A stretch of 64,000 bases of DNA, from assembly GCA_014529385.2 (NCBI GenBank), contig CM043958.1:156401293-156465292 (forward strand). Reading direction: 5' to 3'. Source of the DNA: Adiantum capillus-veneris. Its lineage: Eukaryota; Streptophyta; Polypodiopsida; Polypodiales; Pteridaceae. The translations under genes and the position numbers were made by a program. Within the stretch, counting starts at the first letter, position 1, and each line of letters opens with the position of its first letter. The notes beneath the pieces were generated by a model that was given only the letters and a program-made list of their open reading frames with translations, was not told where the DNA came from and ran no database searches. Positions 60,140 through 64,000 of the stretch are shown here, in pieces.

Positions 60140-61180
60140 TAGGGATCAACTCTAGCCAAAGATCTCGAACTGTCTCTGCTGGTGGTATAGGAAAAGCCTT
60201 GAAGATGTGAAAGTAGCGGGCCCGCCAAATGACCAGAGTGTCATGCCACATATGAGCTCCCAACACTCCTCTCTCTCACTGCACCACTCATGTGGAGTAA
60301 GCTCTATAGCAGGCTGGAGTGTAGGTCGACCCCCCTGGATCACTATCATCTTGTTGGTGGAGGATAGCTCAAACTGTAGTGCCGGGCTTGTGAGAGTGGA
60401 CGAAGAAGCTGCCCCCCAAGTGTATTGTTGTGCTGCGAAAAGAGCTGGCACTAGTCAAAGGACACGAAACCAAACTTGTTGTGCCATAGGACAGTCCCAA
60501 AGACAATGATGTTGATTCTCCACAGGATGGCCACAAGCTGCGCATGCTACCGACTAACCACTATGAACAAGCCAACTCCTCACTACTGTAGCTCCATGTG
60601 CAACTAGCCAATGGAACAAAGTGACTCATTGCGGTTGTCTGGCGTCCCACAACCTCGCCCAAAAAGTTGACAAGAACTCAATTGTGAGACCCTCCTCCTG
60701 CCAATGAGGTGTTGCAGTAGGACGAGCCTCTCTTCGTGTTGCTAGTATGTGACGTCCAGTCGAACAATGTACTGAAAGAAAGGGACTCCTGGATGGTCGG
60801 CTGAGGCAAAAGGGTTCCGCCAAAACCACTCTCCAGGATCCTACTGCACTCGTGCCAGTGGACAACTCTCCCAAGCCCACAGCCTCCAGTGGCCAGCCTC
60901 AAGAGCTGCTGGGTCAGGATCTATGACACAAGTCCTCCCACATATGCCCACAACTCGGATCCTCTAAAAATAGCACTCTGCAACCTGTGGGGCCTGAACT
61001 AAAACTTGGTGTAAACGACCCTCATCCTGTAGCTCAAAAAACAGGGAGGGCACAATCAAGCAAGCCTGAACTGCGATGAGGTCCTCCATTCGTGTGAAGG
61101 CCCATATCCATCTGGATATTGCTGACTCAAGGGGTCTGAGCCACTCAGCTGGTACTACATCTGTGATGCCCTGACGCATG
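60140..61180 (-). pseudogene. LINE-2 C-terminal region with zf-RVT
   Basis: Fragments in several frames include EWLRPLESAISRWIW. Near 60480-60560 is CAACGHPVENQHHCLWDCPM, a C-x2-C..H-x-C..C cluster of the zf-RVT type found at plant LINE C-termini. A stop follows QVWFRVL. A 55-bp direct duplication (CTGTCCCCTAAGAGTAGGG) lies at about 60075-60175. Confidence 0.75.
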
Positions 61181-61939
61181 CTCTACGCCCCTCTCATGCC
61201 CTATAGCTAGATGATGTGAAGCTCCTCTGACGAGCCTAAAAACTATAGCCAGTCAACTAAAGTGCGTGTTGGACCCACTGCCATGGGACCCCAAGAAACA
61301 TGAGGCCTACTACCAACCAAGTGGCCTCTCTGAGTGCTAGCCAAAGGGTTACAAACAAGGGGCTATCATAGGCACTCCTCCGTGCAAGTAGGCTAGTGCT
61401 GCTCCAGGCCTCTCTTCAACTTCTCTCATGAGCGCAGCAAACTCACAACCCTCCTCAGACCAACTCTATGCATCTTTGTAAAATCCATGTGGTTGAAGGT
61501 CTCCAAGGGCCTCCAGCCTGAGGCACTCTAGCACTAAGACGCTGAAGTAAAAACTCCTTCTAGGGATCCTCCCCTAGAAGCAATGCTCTAACAGAAAACT
61601 TCCCAAGAAGGGCTCTGCTTTGCTGTGCTGGGTCTATGATCCCCCCCTCCCCCCCGAGAACAAGGAAGAGTGATGACCTGCCATGCCACTTTGTCCCGTA
61701 TTATCTGAGTGTTGCGTCCTGACCAAAGAAAATTCTTGATCAACCTCTCTACCTAGATGATGCAGGAACTCAAAAAGATCCAACAAGATGTGATGTACCA
61801 CAAAGTAGCCAACAACACCTTGCCACTACAACTTTGCCTGCCACAGAAAGTTGTGTGGAGATCCAATGTAACAGCTTCCTCTTGATGGAGCAATATGTTG
61901 CTCAGGAGACAAGTCTAAACCAACCTGACAGCCCAAGTA

Positions 61940-62720
61940 TCAAATTGCAATCCCTGGGGGAATCCATATGAAACCCTCACTTGGCAGCCAATCAAGCGTA
62001 GGAGCACTACCAACCGAGAAAGCCACTATCTTTCTCCAATTGATCAATGCACCTGATGTACAACAAAAGGTCTCAATAGCCTGCTCACACCTGTGAAGGT
62101 TGGCCTCCTGGCCCTCCAAGTATAAAGCTGAGTTGTTTGCAAACTCAACATCCAGTAGCTCCTTGCCCCGAATAGGGAGCACTAAGCCATGTAGACCAAC
62201 TTGCTGTGAAGCCAAAAATCTGCTCATCTCCTCAACATAGAACAGAAAGAGGAAGGGGGCAAGAGGTCAACCCTATCTAACCAAACGTGCAAGCATGAAG
62301 TAATCTCCTCTACCACCTGCCAAAAGTACCTTACTGTGTGTCCGTCTATAAAGAGATGACACACCTCTGATCTAGGCATCTAAGAAGCCCATCCTGCGTA
62401 GAGTGTCCTCCAAAAAGTCAAAGCCAACTCTATTGTAGGCCTTCTCAAAATTAAGAAGAAATATCACCAGATTCTCACCATAGAGACGCGCAAGGGCAGA
62501 TGCCTCCCAAAGTGTAAAGATGTTGTAAAGGATACTACGCTCCTTGAAAAAACCTGTCTGAGTCCCATGTATAATGCTCTCTAGAAGTGGTTGAGTCCTC
62601 AAACTCAGAGGTTTGGCAAGAATTTTGTAGGCTGAGTTGAGGATGGTGATGGGCCGCCACTCTCGTATCTCATCCAAGGAGCCACCCTCCCTTGGGAATG
62701 AGGTAAATCAGACGCATCTC
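61940..62720 (-). pseudogene. LINE-2 reverse transcriptase
   Basis: 62677-62372 encodes EWRPITILNSAYKILAKPL, IIHGTQTGFFKERSI and LVIFLLNFEKAYNRVGFDFL. Here Asn replaces the expected Asp in both LNFEKAYNR positions. 62227-61940 encodes GLHGLVLPI and DVEFANNSALYL, where the family has F/Y-A-D-D, so the catalytic pair reads Asn-Asn. The enzyme is dead in this copy. Confidence 0.85.
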
Positions 62721-62929
62721 TCCTTTGTAGAGGATGTACTGAAAAGCGATGCACAGATCTGAGCCAAGCAAGTCCCAGTACTCAAAGAAAAAGCTAGGAG
62801 TCAAACCATCCTCGCTTAGAAAGCTACCACAGGGAAGTGCTCTGAGGGTCGTGTAGAGCTCCTATAACTGAAGAGGTAGCTCAAGCCTCTGTTGAATCTC
62901 CTCAATCACAAGTCAAAGAATTTGTGCCC

Positions 62930-63911
62930 AAACCTACTCTGTGCATGCATCCTGACGCTCTGACTAAGGCTCTGCTGACAGCAGGTCACTGTAAAAGTCA
63001 GTAGCACACATGTCCTCTGGCTCTGAAGAATCTGACCAGTCTGGCCTCCTCAACTGGCTGACCTTGGCATGCACATGTCAGGGTCCCGTTTTCTCAAAGA
63101 TATCCCCTGTCAATCTGTCACCCACCTGGGTCCACTGAGATGCATGTCAATGAAAAGCAAACTCATGGCACCTCTCCTCTGTGCTGGCAAGCTCCTGGCG
63201 AGCATGCTGCAACTACTCATCCAACCAAGGACTGTCTGGATGCTGCTCCTTCATCCTCTGCAAGGAAGCAACACCCCGTCAAAGATGCTCCTCCTCCTCT
63301 CTCGGTGCATCCATGCAGGTCATAGACTTCTGAAGAAATAGCCGACTAAACTGAGCAAGTCTAGAGGCCACTCTGTCAATAGGAGAGTCATGCATGTCTA
63401 GGCCCTCTGTCCAAAGAGCCACCACTCACTCTCTGAGCACAGAGTCTAGCAAGACTCTGATGACAACAGGTCAAGGTAAAAGTCAATAGCAACTACATGC
63501 ATTTTCTTTGGCTCTGAAGCAACTCACTCATCAGGCTTCCTCAACTAGCTGACCCTAGCATGCGCATGTTGGGGTCCCACTATCTCAAAGAAAGCCCTTG
63601 TCACTCTGTCACCCACCTTGGTCCACTAAGACACTTGTCAATGGAAAGCAACTCATGGTGCCTCTCCTTTGTGCTTGCAAGCCCCTGGCGAGCCTGTTGT
63701 AACTGCTCCTCCAACCAGGGATTGTCTGGATGTTGCTCCTGCATCCTCTGCAAGGGAACGACACCTTGTCAGAGATGCTGCTCCTCCTCTCTCGCTGCAA
63801 CCAGCCGAGCCGTAGACTCCTAAGAAATATTCAACTAAGTTGAGCAAGTATAGAGGCTACTCTGACAGTAGGAGAGTCCTGCATGTCTAGGTCCTCTGTC
63901 CAAAGAGCCAC
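62930..63911 (-). repeat. Tandem duplication in LINE-2, about 491-bp unit
   Basis: 62930-63420 and 63421-63911 align throughout. For example CCACCACTCACTCTCTGAGC is at 63420 and 63910, and GGTCCC..TCTCAAAGA occurs in both. The copies have diverged by many substitutions, so the duplication is old. Both encode a LEEQLQQARQ-type linker on the minus strand. Confidence 0.85.
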
Positions 63912-64000
63912 CACTCACTCTCTGAGCACAAAGTCCAGCATGACCCTCTTAGGGATGCATAGCATCGTGCTCCCCTCCTTTGTCTATCTGTCATTGTGAG

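Larger units (their letters stand above)
59803..64000 (-). mobile_element. Second LINE family (LINE-2), decayed, 5' end outside window
   Basis: Minus-strand order is linker (62.9-64.0 kb, internally duplicated), RT (about 62700-61900), thumb and C-terminal part, a zf-RVT cysteine cluster (about 60480-60560) and the 3' end at about 59803. No LTR is present. The motifs differ from LINE-1 and resemble plant L1-type RT. Stops are frequent. Confidence 0.85.

Noticed and set aside
63069-63823. Plus-strand ORFs as genes
   Set aside because: They are antisense of the duplicated LINE-2 linker and recur only because of the 491-bp duplication.

Overview
This window is nuclear DNA of a land plant. Spliced GT-AG genes, a plant-type ubiquitin-conjugating enzyme, chromodomain Ty3/gypsy and Ty1/copia retrotransposons primed by initiator tRNA-Met, a BED-finger hAT transposon and L1-type LINEs all point there. 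There are no prokaryotic operons, and I recognised no rRNA or tRNA genes. The long non-coding stretches, nested transposons and many GA, CA and homopolymer tracts suggest a large, repeat-rich genome. A fern or other large-genome lineage is possible, but the sequence alone does not settle the species.

Layout. 1-2.8 kb holds a LINE tail, an internally deleted gypsy copy (minus) and a possible LTR. 2.8-4.7 kb is a truncated copia (minus) with one LTR. 4737-11558 is a structurally complete gypsy chromovirus, Gy-A, with two LTRs, PBS, PPT and a perfect 5-bp target duplication, but decayed ORFs. It sits inside an LTR of a related older copy, Gy-B. Gy-B continues to about 17.55 kb and is interrupted by a complete hAT transposon (12554-15842; 8-bp target duplication, inverted repeats, intact two-exon 697-aa transposase) and by a minus-strand solo LTR. 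17.5-18.8 kb holds further LTR pieces. 18.98-23.76 kb is a near full-length LINE (minus), LINE-1. Its ORF1 and endonuclease/RT ORF2 share one frame split by a single TGA, and an internal segment is inverted. Two more 3' ends of the same family follow, and all three lie against GA tracts. 24.5-25.5 kb holds an LTR and an integrase fragment.

The only clear host gene is a UBC4/5/6-type (UBE2H-like) ubiquitin-conjugating enzyme at 26416-27902 (plus). Four consecutive exons including the catalytic cysteine and the stop are intact, but the exons for about the first 45 residues were not found. 28-42 kb is AT-rich, largely non-coding DNA with several families of diverged dispersed repeats, tandem duplications and microsatellites, plus one gypsy integrase fragment.

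42.9-59.7 kb (minus) is dominated by a very large, decayed Ty3/gypsy-like element. In reading order it has gag with zinc knuckles, an aspartic protease-like domain, RT, RNase H, two successive HHCC zinc domains, the integrase core, then a second retropepsin-like domain in frame after integrase. A second cluster of ORFs (charged, coiled-coil and an unknown C-terminal domain) lies further downstream. Spacers on both sides of gag-pol carry repeated copies of a 22-bp palindrome. 59.8-64 kb is a second LINE family, LINE-2 (minus), with mutated RT and an internal 0.49-kb duplication.

Functionally, almost everything is selfish DNA. The hAT element is the only transposon with an intact coding sequence and intact ends. 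The UBC gene is the only likely contributor to host biology.
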